From: Argentina anserina
Taxonomy: Eukaryota; Streptophyta; Magnoliopsida; Rosales; Rosaceae
Direction of reading: 5' to 3'
DNA length: 64,000 nt
Assembly (NCBI RefSeq): GCF_933775445.1
Contig: NC_065872.1
Span: 6,510,001 to 6,574,000, forward strand
This document shows, one piece after another, positions 1 through 11,727 of the stretch (positions are counted from its first letter, which is position 1; the number at the start of each line of letters is the position of its first letter). Both the position numbers and the translations under genes were made by a program. Under the pieces are notes generated by a model that did not search any database, had not been told where the DNA came from, and saw only the letters and a list, made by a program, of their open reading frames with translations.

Positions 1-536
1 GCCATCATGGTAAACAAAGTTGAGTTCTTTAACAATATTGATAACTATACGACGTCGGAGGTTTTGCGCTCTCAATTTCGACAAGCTGAACATTTCAAAT
101 GGTTTACGCCGATGGAATTATGGAAAGGACAACCTTGAAGAAATTTGTTTGAAAATTATTCAAAAGAAACATATCAATTTCATCGAAGCACTACAAGATC
201 TAAATACGATTTTGAAAAATCAAGGGGGAAGATTATATCCGCAATTAAGTTTTGTTTAGAAGAAAAGGAGAATATTAAAATGTATGCATGCGTGTAAATT
301 GGTTTAACACCGTAATATGCTTTAGTTGCTTGTGAGGCACTTCTACCTCAATACTTTGGTTATGTACAAACTTACCAAAATAATTATGTAACCCACTATA
401 ATCAATACCAGCCAGTCTGATTGGCAATGTAAAGATCTTGGGCAAGTTGTTCAACTATTGGATTAGTTAGGGAAATCATTACATAAAAGCTCAAATTATT
501 AATAGGATTATGTGATTGTCTCGATTATAGAAAGTG
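1..536. other. Unassigned AT-rich DNA
   Basis: No gene is recognised here. A short open frame of 79 codons on the plus strand (20-259) has no motif I know and no clear splice or promoter context. The right edge is set by the 9-bp target duplication of the adjacent MULE-like element. Confidence 0.5.
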
Positions 537-990
537 TATATTTTTGGAAAAATTATAAAAAAGTATCATCTCCTAATTTATATTAAAAAAAAATCACTAC
601 TTATGAATTAATTATAAAAAAATTATCACATTTAAGTGGAAATTATAAAAAGATCAATAAAATTATAAAAAAGTAACTTTAAAAATGTTTATGGACTATT
701 TTGCCATTTCTTATTATTTTTCTTCTTTTTTTCTTTCTTTTTCTAATTTCAGCAATAACTTTCTTTTCCGGCGATAAATTGTGACGAAATTGGTACCGTT
801 AGAAAGATCTCGCTCCCCTCTTTCATTTGTTATACTACCAACTCCGAATCGACCAACCTTACAAGGCGCAACAACCATCACAAAGGGTTGCCATCATCAA
901 TGGCGGTGCTTCAAGCAATTCCGGCGAAACCGAAACTCAAGGTTCCCTAATTCTTGATATTCTCCATTCTGAGCATACTTATACCAATCT

Positions 991-1810
991 CATTTGAATT
1001 TTAACAAAATTTCACATATTTCCGCATTTCCTCTCGTCATGTCACAACTCCTGTCACATACGCTGTCACAGCTCGTGTCACAACCGCTATCACACTATCT
1101 ATTTACACCCAGTGTCACAACCTCTGTCACACTACTTGTCACAACCACTATCACACTACTTATTATACTAACTGTCACACCTCCTATCACACCCACTGTC
1201 ACAGAAGCTGTCACACTATCTATTTACACTAATGGTCACACCCACTGTCATACCAATCTCATTTGAATTTTAACAAAATTTCACATATTTCCACATTTCC
1301 TCTCGGTATGTCACAACTCTTGTCACAGACACTGTCACACATCCTGTCACAACCGCTATCACACTATCTATTTACACCCACTGTCACAACCTCTGTCACA
1401 ACCTCTGTCACAACCACTATCACACTACTTATTACACTAACTGTCACACCTCATGTCACATCTTCTATCACACCCACTGTCACATAAGTTGTCACATACG
1501 CTGTCACACTATCTATTTACACCCAATGTCACAACTTCTATCACACTACCTGTCATAATCACTATCACACCCCCTGTCATAACTCATGTCACACTACATA
1601 TCACAACTATCACAACCTTTGTCACAACCAATATCACATTACATATCACAACTCACAACTCCTGTCACAACCCCTATCACAAACCATATCACACTATATA
1701 CATGTTACAACCATTGTCACACTACCTATCACAACCACAGTCACAGTCACACTCACTGTCACATTACTTATCACACATGTTGTTACACTACTTATCACAC
1801 TTGTTGTGAG
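991..1810 (+). repeat. TGTCAC-rich degenerate tandem array with a 269-bp duplication
   Basis: About 780 bp consists of short degenerate units of roughly 9-12 bp around the core TGTCACA or TATCACA. The array grew partly by a larger step: the block starting CATTTGAATTTTAAC at 991 recurs at 1260, a 269-bp period with high identity. Short open frames through it (994-1266, 1263-1487, 1453-1809) are repeat translations rich in Ser, Thr and Leu and are not proposed as genes. Confidence 0.85.
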
Positions 1811-1949
1811 ATTGTTTTATGTGACTATGTTGTGACAATATGAAGAAGAAGAAGAAGAATGACTAGAAATAACGAATCTTAATTTGTATACTGTTATGTG
1901 ATCTTAAACTTTTCAAATCAACTCATATGATCTAAAATTTGACATTATC

Positions 1950-2110
1950 ATGGTGTCACACCTGCGTCACACAATATATCACACTAGTTTTCTGTCGGTC
2001 ACATTGCTTGTCACACAAATATTTGTTCTGTGATAGGTAGTGTGACATGTGGTGTGATAGGTGATGTGACTCTCATTGTAACAGTCGATGTGACTACTAT
2101 TGTGGGCGAT
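1950..2110 (-). repeat. Opposed GTGACA cluster facing the TGTCAC array
   Basis: After a stretch with TGTCACAC in the plus orientation (to about 2020), the motif flips and is repeated as GTGACATG, GTGATAGG, GTGACT up to about 2110. Together with the array on the left this forms a loose inverted repeat inside the MULE-like element, able in principle to fold back in single-stranded form. Confidence 0.6.
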
Positions 2111-3001
2111 ATTGTAACTGAAATAGCTTTATTAACAAAACTAATAGTCACATATCAATATAGTGGATAACATTTACAAAATCACGTAAATTGAAACTTG
2201 AAAATGAAGAATCGAAGAAAAGAAAAGAAAAAAAATTGACTTTTGGCACCCAAAATATTGCTATGGGCACCCATTGCCATCTTTGCTCTGCAATCAACTT
2301 TGTTTTCTCCGTCGTCGTCACACCCACAGCTTCACCATCATCTCCGATCGGTGCTACATCAGCCGCCCTTGTTCCAAGCACTCCACAGTGTTATCGTCCT
2401 CTCTTTAATTCCAACCTCTCGTCGGTCAGAACCAGACATCCTCAAGCCAAGGATCGCATAGGCCATGGCGACAAGATCCAGATCTCTGATTCATGTCGGT
2501 CTTCACTCCTCTGCTCTCAAATCTAGATCGGACCTCAACTTCAATCTGTAGACCAAAATCCCACACTCGATTCGACCGAGCTCCTCTGACGGTGACCGCG
2601 CCTCTCTGACGTTGATAGCTTCCATTCACCTCCGATCTCCAACTGTCGCACTCTCAAAGGAGGGTGGAATAGGGCAGTCCAGATCCGATATGTTTTTCAT
2701 TTGACTCGATTCCTACATCGTCGTCGTGACTCTCCTTGATCCCCGCCAGCTTTGTTTCACGACCTTGATTCCGTCTTCACCAAATGAGCCACTAACAAGG
2801 CTCATAGAGGAAAATAGATAATTAGATAGAGGTTTCGATTTTGAAAGAGTTAGTGGCACGCCGTAATATTTTTGATTTTTATGGGCAACTCTTTAAGAAA
2901 ATCAGGATACTGACTTTTTTCTAATTTTCGTATCTTACTTGACTTTTTTCTAAATACATGCATCAATTGTGACTTTTTTTTATAAGAAGCCCTATATTTT
3001 T

Positions 3002-4660
3002 CTCATGTTATGTTTTTATTAGACGAGCCAGCCGACTTAAGTCTATATTTTTAGTGACCACATGACCCAAAATCTTATATGTGGCCATTTTGGCAAGTTT
3101 CCAAAACCATGCGTTACACCCCAAAGACTAAATTTCCAAATCAGGTAAATGATCAATCCTATTTGTAGGACAATTGGTCTTCCACTTGGGTCGGGTGGGT
3201 TTATTAGCTTCAATAATTGCGGTATTTCTTAGAAGTATTTGCTTCAATAAATTTGTATGTTTCAGACATGTAAGCCCCATCACCATATGAACACACAATG
3301 CATCTCAAGCAAGAAATGATAAATTCAAACACTGGCAATTTGAGAATGACATTAGTGCAAAGCCAAGAAGCAAGAGCTTGTAACTTCCCAGTAAACTCAG
3401 TAAGAAATTGAAAGAGACTTATACCAAACTCCACACACAGTGAAATCCCAAGGGGACCCCAAATTCAAACAAGGCAAATCAAATTTCTATAAATCCTCAA
3501 ACGTTTCTTTAGGATGACCCCCTTTCGAAAAATGGTCTCTATCACTTGGACCATAATAAGCAGCGTTATCGTCCACTGCCTTCCTTGTCATGCTTTGGTC
3601 CATTCAGAGTTTTCGTGCACAGACCAAGTAAAGAAGACGATTCATTGGGAGCCAGAGTGTGATTGATCTTGGAGGGAAAGTGACAGCCATTTGAAAATCA
3701 ACATCAAGAGCTAGCAAGCATGGCCCAGATACACACACACATTCATACATCAAACATAGCAAATCCAAGTCATTGTCTATTACAAAAGGGTTTAAGGAAA
3801 TTGATTACAGAAGCAAAAGATCAAACACCCTTTGAATATAGAAAAGTCCGGCAGCAGAAGCAAGCTTTGTTGCCAGTGAGTTCTCAGAGTCACAGGTTCA
3901 TTCAATCCCAGTCATCGTCAAGCACTAATTACAGTCAGAATCTGGTAGATATTAGGGCCATTATAACTGTCAGATCGAAATACCTGCTAGTACTGGATTC
4001 CTGTCTGCCAAGTCTTTATAATCTGAGGACAAATTAACACAGGCACTGAAAGAACTCAGAGAGCCATAGGATCCTTTAAAACACGGCCATGTCCTCGGAG
4101 CATGGAGACTCAGTTGGATGCCGGTCAATTAGTCCCTTATTGGGGTATAACTTTTAATAGTGTGGCAATCTAATAGGTCTTAAAACTCCATTTCACTATA
4201 GAACATAGTGTGGACTGTGGAGGACTGAACCTATCAATGTGATGTAATCTATTAGATTTGGTCTTAAGGGCAAGGAAAATGAAACTGAACTGAGATGAAA
4301 GCTAAATTTAATATCAAGATTCAAATTTACATACAGAATTACAGAAACCTAAGGAGGACATAACCTATCTTCCCCCATTTTTACAATTAGTCATATTTCA
4401 GATTCCCAGACCTGCAAGGAAAGCCCCAACCAAAAACCAAAACACTAAGAACAACCTATAAAATTAAGAAACAAACTGTGGCGCAAAACATAAGGCTAAA
4501 TTAGAAAAGAACACTAACTGTAAGTTCACTAATGAAGCTCTGAGCTCTCCATCTCCAGGAAAAAGAAGCACCAAGCTAGGTCATGTCGATGGCGTATCGA
4601 AACATATTGGCTCCCAGCCAGAGATAAAAGACCTGGTGAAACCAATCGAATCCATAGCCA
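3002..4660. other. Intergenic DNA with the 3' flank of the GRAS gene
   Basis: No supported gene is seen. The part next to 4660 should include the 3' untranslated region of the minus-strand GRAS gene, but no polyadenylation site can be fixed by eye. A 105-codon plus-strand frame (3720-4037) has no recognisable motif. Confidence 0.4.
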
Positions 4661-6493
4661 TTAACGCCATGAAGAAACAGTGAACAGAGGGACTTCGTTC
4701 CACGCCAAAGAGAGAAACCCCGGTGGAGATTCGATCAGAGAATACGAAGCACTGTAACTATAATTCCATAGAAGAATCTTCGCTTGGCTCACTGCGTAAT
4801 GGCTGAGAGTCACCGGCTCAAAACCAGAGCTCTCCATCAGAAACTTCCACTGCTCTTTGTCCTCCAAACGCTGTCGTTTCGTTCCCGGCTCCTCCGGGCC
4901 GACCACACCCGCCATTCTCCGGCCCAGCAACAGTCTCTCCACCTGGAGCCTCTCCAGCGAGTCTCGTGCCATGTTTGGCTCAAGTGACTCGAACATTGCA
5001 GCGTAGTACTTCAACGCCGTCTTGAACCGGCTCATGAACCCAACCCGGTTCAGTTTCGCTTCGTACTCACCCAGCGTCACAATCTTGGGGTTCAAAGACT
5101 TCGCCAGCGTCAGAGCTGCTTCAACTCCGGAGGTGGACTCGTCGAGGAGGTTGTGCAATTGAAGCATTAAGTTCACGGCCAAGAACTCGTCCGGGTCGAC
5201 CCGGAAGCACGACTCGTTGAGCTCCTGAATCGGAGTCAGCACCGGTTCGAATTCAAAATTCAGCTCCAGAATCTTAGCAAAATCACAGAGGCGGTTACCG
5301 GTGGCAAAAAGCGCCGCCGCCGCCGAGTTCCCCAGAGACGGAGCGGGAATACCGGAGATCCGAATTTTACTGGGCTTTCCGGTGGACCGGGTAGCCAAAG
5401 CTTGCAACAGAGCGGCCCATTGGACTCCTTGTACTATTCCGAAGTCGACGATGTGAATCTTCGTCGCCTTCTCCGTCGCTTCGAGGATGGCCTGGTTCGC
5501 CGTCAGGTGAGCGAACTTGGAGTAAGGGCAAGCGTCGTTCAAGGCCTTGTAAGAGAGAGTGAAGTCCTCTTCGCAGGCGGCGTCGTACGCAGCGGAGGAG
5601 GTTTTCTCCGGCGGAGAAGAGACTCGGCTGTACAGAGCCTCGGTGAAGTGGAAAGTGACTCGCTCGGTTGGATCTCCGTGCTCGGAGACGGACTCTCTGA
5701 GCCGGACTAGCGATTTGATTGCACGCTCCGGTTCGGACTCGATGACTCTGGCGCAGTCGAGCAGCGCTTTCAGCAGCGGCGGCGCCGATTCGATCTCCGG
5801 CGACCTGGAGGACACTTGCTGAGGCGCAGGGTTGCCTGATTTCTCGTCTTTAATGGCAACTGAGGAAGGCTGCGGCTGCGGCGGCGGCAGAGGTGGTGGG
5901 GTCCACGACAGCGGCATTTGAGGCTGGAGAGTACTGGTTTTCTGGCTCTGAGGCTCCGAGTATAAGACTCGGCTGAGATCGGAGGCCGAAGAGCACGGCG
6001 CGCTGAGTCGACTCGGGCAGGGAACGAAGGTATCGGAGGCGTAGAGGCCGAAATCCGCGGCATTGCTCTGCCACGCGTCGCAGACAGAGGGCAGGTTGGA
6101 ACTATCCGTTGAAACCCCACCGCCTATTATACTGTCCATCCACTCATCCGAGTCGAACTCGGCCGCTCCGCCCAAATCCGAAAACCTGAATCCAGTACTA
6201 CTCGGAGGATGATGATTATCCAAGTTTGGGAACGGAAACCCGGGCTCTGTGTCATCGGAGCTCCCGGGTAGCTGAAATGGGTTGGAAAAACCCGACCCGG
6301 CTAATCCGTAGCCCAAATTGTGAGCGTGATGAGTGTTGCTGGGCCATGGAGCAGAGAGAGCGAAGCCCTGAGAGAGCTGCGGGTGCTGGTTGTGATGGTG
6401 GTGCTGCTGCTGTTGCTCTTGCTGCTGCTTCTGCTGGATGACTTGCTGAGCAATCGCCATTAGGTTGCCGCTGTCGGTGCACATGTACGCCAT
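4661..6493 (-). CDS. GRAS transcription regulator, SCL4/SCL7 type
   Basis: This is a single-exon nuclear transcription regulator of 610 residues. I chose the ATG at 6493 because [19 protein letters not shown] is the conserved amino terminus of the SCL4/SCL7 subfamily; an in-frame ATG at 6526 would add 11 residues. The N-terminal third is low-complexity (Gln/His runs near residues 19-38, Pro-rich near 198-210), as in disordered GRAS N termini. The GRAS domain fills about 238-610: leucine-rich region I begins at [15 protein letters not shown], the VHIID core reads [11 protein letters not shown] (about 346-356), then the second leucine-rich and PFYRE regions, and the SAW region at the end has [19 protein letters not shown] and a terminal SSWR. 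GRAS proteins generally act with DNA-binding partners; the exact target of this clade is not shown by sequence. No introns are needed. Confidence 0.93.
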   Translation of the reverse strand: MAYMCTDSGNLMAIAQQVIQQKQQQEQQQQHHHHNQHPQLSQGFALSAPWPSNTHHAHNLGYGLAGSGFSNPFQLPGSSDDTEPGFPFPNLDNHHPPSSTGFRFSDLGGAAEFDSDEWMDSIIGGGVSTDSSNLPSVCDAWQSNAADFGLYASDTFVPCPSRLSAPCSSASDLSRVLYSEPQSQKTSTLQPQMPLSWTPPPLPPPQPQPSSVAIKDEKSGNPAPQQVSSRSPEIESAPPLLKALLDCARVIESEPERAIKSLVRLRESVSEHGDPTERVTFHFTEALYSRVSSPPEKTSSAAYDAACEEDFTLSYKALNDACPYSKFAHLTANQAILEATEKATKIHIVDFGIVQGVQWAALLQALATRSTGKPSKIRISGIPAPSLGNSAAAALFATGNRLCDFAKILELNFEFEPVLTPIQELNESCFRVDPDEFLAVNLMLQLHNLLDESTSGVEAALTLAKSLNPKIVTLGEYEAKLNRVGFMSRFKTALKYYAAMFESLEPNMARDSLERLQVERLLLGRRMAGVVGPEEPGTKRQRLEDKEQWKFLMESSGFEPVTLSHYAVSQAKILLWNYSYSASYSLIESPPGFLSLAWNEVPLFTVSSWR

Positions 6494-6570
6494 TCTCCGG
6501 CCAAAACTCGCCGGAAAACACTGCACTCACATTAGAATGAAAAAAAATTAAAGGGTGCAATACAACAGCT

Positions 6571-6606
6571 GAGAGAGAGAGAGAGAATGTGACGGAGTTT
6601 TATATA
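6571..6606 (-). promoter_or_regulatory. Putative core promoter and CT-rich leader of the GRAS gene
   Basis: On the minus strand a TATATAAAA box (6598-6606) is followed by a (CT)8 tract (6571-6586), with the chosen ATG about 105 bases beyond the box. TATA plus a pyrimidine-rich 5' leader is a common plant arrangement. Transcript mapping would be needed to confirm the start site. Confidence 0.5.
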
Positions 6607-6609
6607 GAC

Positions 6610-9600
6610 AGAGACGGTGACTGAAGCAGAGAAGAAGAGAAGTACATACAGAGAGAAAGGCACTATTAGAGGCCCAGAAACAACGGGATGCTCAAATTGT
6701 GTAGCAGAGAGTAGAGAGAGTGAAGGAAGAGGGTTCTAGTGTGAGAAAAATATAAAAATTAAAACCCTTTTATAATAAATAGTTTTCGTAACCTCCAAAC
6801 AGTGCGGGGCCCATCTGTCCAATTTAATAAGATTTGTTATATACATAAATTTAAAAAGTGGACAAATTTGAAGGGAGCGAAACCCTAGTGAGGCTGGAGT
6901 TGAACTAGAGCCCCTCCAATTTTCTCGACTCGTGACGTGGCGCCAATATGACAGCGGGACCCAGGTCTTCTTCGAGTGTTTTGACAACAGCGTGTCACGG
7001 ATCTCCACGTGTACAGTTTGTAAATTTTTTTCCTCCCGCCCGCTGCGTTCGGGGACGGGTGGTGGGGTCTGCGGGGGACCTGACGTCATGGGGCTCTGAT
7101 CTTTTCGGGAAGAGGTAAGCGGATCCTGGCCGTCAGTTGTGGCGACTTTTCACCGAAGAGGAAACTGACTGCGTTAACTTTGGGCGGGGGTTCACTTTGT
7201 TTATATCCGATGCGTTCGAGTCGCTGACACCCGTATCAACCGTAAAAAAGGAGCAGGTGAAGGTAAAAAAGTACGCGTTAGAATAAAAAAAAAGAAGAGT
7301 AGGAAAGGTGAAAAATCTTTGAGTGGGCTATGGGGCGGGAAGAGGACCCGCTTTGGGGACAAGGGCCCGGTGAGGTGAGGACTAATGAGGTAAAGTGGGT
7401 ACGGGAGTAGGGCCGAGTTGAGAGATCTTGGACCAACGAAAATGCGACGACGGAGAAAAAGCAACGGTGGAGAGGAGAGTTTTGACGGGGAAGAAGAAGA
7501 ACCAACGGGCATTATCTGTTTGTCTCTCAGGGAAAGCAAAAATGTGCAAAAGGGTGTGTACCACACTGAGTGACTTGAGTCAACTCGGGCACTATGAGAT
7601 GTTTGGTTACGTTTTAGGGTTTATGATAAGAAACCCCTTGGGAAAATGCTCAAAATGCGTCAATAGTTTAGGGATGTAGTGTGCTCCTAAGATCTTTGAG
7701 TCCGAGTGCGGGGCATGTGGTAATGGACCGACGAAGTAAGTCAAGGCTCAAATTATTTTGATTTGATTGGTGGTCGATGTACGCAGGTTCGTACTGTCGC
7801 TCCTATGAAAATGCATATGTTTTGTTCGATGAAATGCATTAATAAATAAGAGAGTAGTTTTAGATGAATTTATATTTTTTGAGTTTAGTAACTCACTAGG
7901 TTTTTTATCGTAAAATTGACCAGTTGTATACTAAATTTTATCAGTTTAGAATCCAAAAGCCAAAGTAACCAAAATTAGGGGCCCTAGTCCGCCGTCACTA
8001 ACTAGGTGGATGATTAGACTATAAATTAAAATAATACATTGCTAGCTTATCTTTCCACTTTGTGATGGTCCACCTTCTTATCAGTTCTCTTTCTCTTCCT
8101 CTCATTTTCAATTTTAATTAACTAACCAACTTCTGATGTTCTCACCGCAGACTCAATTTTTGCATATAAAATTAGTATACTTGGTTGCATATAAGTGAGG
8201 GTTGGTCGGTTAGTCATTAGTGGCATGGGTCGTGTCGCCGGGTGTGCATACATTTATAGGGCATATTAGCTTTAACATATGTCATTTATTGTTTTTATGT
8301 GTATAGGGGAGGTTGCCTCTACATTATACTGTGAGTTTTGATATATAGTATAAATTGAGTTGTTTATCTGAAGGTAAGAATGTATGAAGGTTTCTCGAAT
8401 TAGTTAGGTTACACTTTTTTTTTTTGAAATGGAAGTTAGGCTACACTTGAGCCTCTACAATCGCTAGTATCTTGGCTAGGGAAGAGTAAGGATTTTATGT
8501 CCACTATCAATATCTTGAAAGGTTTTAATTTCGATACTATTACAAAGTTTTTATTTTCTAAAAAATATAACTGGTAGTGTACTTATTATATTTCGTACTT
8601 ATATTGCGACTCTTGCTAAAGAGTATCATACACATTAAATGAATGAGCTTCTTATTGATTGCAATCTACGTACATAATCATAATTATTGATCGAAAATTA
8701 ATATAGTCAATCGCGAGGAGTCAAGAGATAGGTCCATAAAAATAGTGAAATGAGGGTGTCTTTATATACTCTTGCAAGCTTCTTTTTGTTAGAAAGAGAC
8801 TCTTCCAAGCTTGAGATAGTTGAAAGTTTGAAATCAAGTTGAACATGAAAGCAACAACCACTAAAACATATTTGTAAAAAATGTCAAAAAGAAAAGCATA
8901 TGCATTATAATTTTAATTATGAGACTATTATTGGATACGCAGGCTCATGAATTTGAAATATAGTATACCAAACCATTCTATTTTCTCTGAAGTACTTTAG
9001 CCATTGGTCATTAATAGTGGGGAATATTTAAATATTGAATGCAGGTTGATCATGGACTTAAGTACATTTGGGTAATAATGTGGGTCGTGTAACACAATTA
9101 CTTTTAAGTTTTCATACCAATTTTGACTAATTTTTTTTAAATTTCCTCTAAAATAAAAGACTAAAGGTTTCAAATATAAATATACTATGTAAGGAAAACC
9201 ATATAAAAAGGTTAAGAGTGAAAGTATGGTTGAGGTTATGAATATTTTTAAAATTTAGTTATTTCGGAAATGTTTCAAAAATCTATGTACAATTGTTGAT
9301 TGTAGATCAATTATTCTCAATTTAGGATTGTTGATCAATTTTTGGCCAGGTAAAATGGTTTGATATTGGGAAGTAGTCGCAGGCCTGACCTGAGGTGAGG
9401 CCCAAAACCTAAATGTCTTTTTTTTTTACATATATTTTTATATCTGAAGATTTTTTTAGATAATAAACGTATAATAGTTAAAATTTGTAATCTCCCACAT
9501 CGTTAAACAAAAATTCTATGAGCAGATATCTTTTTAATGAGGTAAGTGTAGAATTTAACAATCGTAGTTTTATCTTATAAATTATCTTATCATACAAATT

Positions 9601-10515
9601 TTATTAGTTATTATTCAGAAATCCGTGTTTATTTATTGATTTTTCGTACTAACATATTAGAAGACACCGTTTTATGATCCCGGGTGTTCAAATCTCGGGC
9701 CTAATCAGTCGACTATTGCTTCGAGCTAATCTATCACCTATACGGGGACAATATTGTACTAGACAATAGTGACTTTTGGTTGGACTACATGTTTGATTGA
9801 TGTATAATAGTGGGAGACACTGTTTGAGGGGGTAACATAAAATCAAACAAGTACTCATTTCAATTCATAAAATCAAACACTCTCTCCCCAAATTCCTGAT
9901 ATTTTTCTAACTCCCCTCAATAGTTTTCTAATTACCCTCTCATCTTTGTTAACCTTTTTATAAACAAGTACTCATTAGTCATTACAATTACAGTCACTAG
10001 ATCTTAATCATATAGAAATAACGGCTACAATTATATAACCCACTTGGCCTCATGTTGATTGTCCTTTGAATATTATGTTCCTAAATCCTAATCCTATATA
10101 ATACTCAACTTGTTTTTATCCGACTGTTTATACAGTAATACATATATCAGTTTGATCATGTTGCATTTGACCAATAAAGTGTCATCAATCTATAAGAAAT
10201 AGGATAATAAACAGTCATTGTTTGTTAATTTTCTTGGTTTTATATTTGGCATATAGACTGGGTTAACGACAATCTTTTGTTCTTATTAATCTCCCGGGAT
10301 GTATAATTTAGTGGGTGGATCTAGATCATATATATAGTTGACACAATGACTAAACTTGCGGCATATAATAAGCGGCTTCTAGCAAATCCTGAATAATATA
10401 GAATTAGTGATTGCTCATAGTGATTGGGATTTCTACGGTCGTTACTCCTCCAGTTCATACCTATGTTTAGTTAACAATCAAACAAATAGCTAGTCAAATT
10501 TGAACAAAACGCTTT
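6610..10515. other. Intergenic DNA, no gene seen
   Basis: The first kilobase is the upstream region of the GRAS gene and is relatively GC-rich to about 7600; the rest is AT-rich. Minus-strand open frames at 7201-7566 and 6736-7089 have proline/serine-rich or random composition and no known motif. I see no RNA gene, and no element with clear ends. Confidence 0.4.
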
Positions 10516-10524
10516 TAAAGGAAA

Positions 10525-11718
10525 GAAAAAAGTTCACCATCGGTACCTAAACTATTGTGGTAAGATCAATGTAGTACCACAACTCTTAGTTGTACCAATG
10601 TAGGACCCAAACTTGTAATTCGCTATCAACGAAGGGTCTGAACCCACTTTCTGTTACGGCTCCGTTATCTCGGTCACATGTCATGCACGTGACCACAAAA
10701 AAAATTCAACAATGGTACTCAAACTTTTGTGGCAAAGTTAATGTAGTACCCAAACTCTGAGTTGTACCAATGTAGCACCCAAACTCGTTTTTCGATATCA
10801 ATGAGGGGTCTGATGCCAATTTACGTCACGATTTCGTCTTATGGATCAAAATAAAAAAATGTATTTACCTAAATAACTATATGTAGGTTCTAAGACTCTA
10901 AATCAGAAACTCTTACAGTAAATATCTAGAATTAAGAAATAACTTACAAATTGGGCAAAACACCAACTCATTCTCATTATGCTATGGACACCTCACCACT
11001 ACAGTGTGGCATCGAGGAGCTCCACCTCCTTTCATCCCCACCACCTCCTCCTTCACCACCAACACCATCTTCGAGCTCCTCCACCTCTCCTTGGAACACC
11101 CGATCCATCGACACGCCACGATCGCATACCTTTATTCTGAGATTCTCGACCGCCGACCGCACCGCTTTACATGCCTCGAATGTCGTAGGTGAAGGATGTG
11201 AGGGAGACGATGTTGTGGCTCAAGGCGGAGCTGCCGAGCTCGAAGAAGTCGTCATCGTGATTGAAGAGTTTGAAAGAAACACAACCCGTAGTGTTGTTTT
11301 GTCTCGAAATCTGAGCTCAGAAATACAGTGTGGAAGGAGTGAGAGTGAAAGAGAATGAGAAGAAAATGAGAAAAGACAAGAAGTTATGACACGTGACCCA
11401 GAAGATGGAGTTGTGATTGAAATTGGCTTCAGACCCCTCGTTGATAGAGAAAAACGAGTTTAGGTACTACATTGGTACAACTCAAAGTTGAGGTACTACA
11501 TTGATCTTACCACAAGAGTTTGGGTACCGATGTTGAAATTTTTTTTGTGGTCACGTGCGGGACACGTGACCAAGATAACGAAACCGTAACGGAAATTGGG
11601 CTCATACCCTTCGTTGATAGCAAATTACAAGTTTGAGTACTATATTGGTATAACTCAGAGGTAGAGTACTACATTGACCTTGCTACAATAGTTTGAGTAC
11701 CGATGGCGAAATTAACTC
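10525..11718. mobile_element. Pack-MULE copy 1 carrying glutaredoxin-gene fragments
   Basis: A perfect 9-bp direct repeat TAAAGGAAA (10516-10524 and 11719-11727) flanks an element with long inverted ends. The left arm (10525 to about 10850) and the right arm (about 11385-11718) are inverted relatives, sharing blocks such as CCATCGGTAC, GTACTACATTG and GTCACGTG. Each arm is built from two related subunits of roughly 165 bp. Long terminal inverted repeats and a 9-bp duplication are the marks of Mutator-like elements, and the interior carries pieces of a host gene, which makes it a Pack-MULE. A second family member lies at 61023-62235. No transposase is encoded. Confidence 0.88.
10943..11289 (-). 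pseudogene. Captured, rearranged glutaredoxin-family gene fragment (copy 1)
   Basis: On the minus strand, reading from 11289, the frame gives GCVSFKLFNHDDDFFELGSS followed by HNIVSLTSFTYD, which resembles the N terminus of plant glutaredoxin-domain proteins that begin MGCVSS or MGCASS (a myristoylation-type start). The expected ATG is ACG here. In another frame comes FEACKAVRSAVENLRIKVCD then VSMDRVFQ, matching the glutaredoxin-domain segment that ends in the DVSMD motif. Near 10943-10990 the minus strand can be read as CPxxNENxLVxCPIC, the zinc-finger-like C terminus of the same family. The long linker between N terminus and domain and much of the domain's second half are missing, and frames change between pieces, so it cannot encode a complete enzyme. 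Confidence 0.75.
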
Positions 11719-11727
11719 TAAAGGAAA

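Larger units (their letters stand above)
546..2992. mobile_element. Non-autonomous Mutator-like element (MULE) with TGTCAC array
   Basis: The element is bounded by a perfect 9-bp direct repeat TATATTTTT (537-545 and 2993-3001), the size typical of Mutator-like transposons. Its ends are imperfect inverted repeats of about 25 bp: the left end begins GGAAAAATTATAAAAAAGT and the right end, read on the minus strand, begins GGGCTTCTTATAAAAAAAAG. Further ATAAAAAA-type motifs recur just inside both ends (about 550-680 and 2910-2985). The interior holds a large TGTCAC array, an opposed GTGACA cluster, and a GC-richer stretch (about 2240-2800) that looks gene-derived but that I cannot assign. No transposase is visible, so movement would need an enzyme from elsewhere. 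The left and right ends are the firmest part of the call. Confidence 0.7.

Noticed and set aside
994..1843. Overlapping plus-strand frames rich in Ser, Thr, Leu and His (994-1266, 1263-1487, 1453-1809, 1586-1843)
   Set aside because: They are translations of the TGTCAC repeat; several frames are open at once and none has non-repeat content.
3720..4037. A 105-codon plus-strand frame downstream of the GRAS gene
   Set aside because: No known motif, low-complexity start (THIHTH) and no promoter or splice context.
5402..6120. Several 70-116-codon frames on both strands over the GRAS gene
   Set aside because: They are GC-rich shadows of the 610-residue GRAS frame.
7201..7566. A 121-codon minus-strand frame upstream of the GRAS gene
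   Set aside because: Ser/Pro/Leu-rich without motif, overlapped by other open frames in the same pyrimidine-rich DNA.
9665..9740. A tRNA-like B-box phrase (GGGTGTTCAAATCTCGGG) suggesting a SINE
   Set aside because: No matching A box, A-tail or target duplication could be found around it.
10951..11358. A 135-codon plus-strand frame inside Pack-MULE copy 1
   Set aside because: It is the antisense of the captured glutaredoxin pieces, which match on the minus strand.
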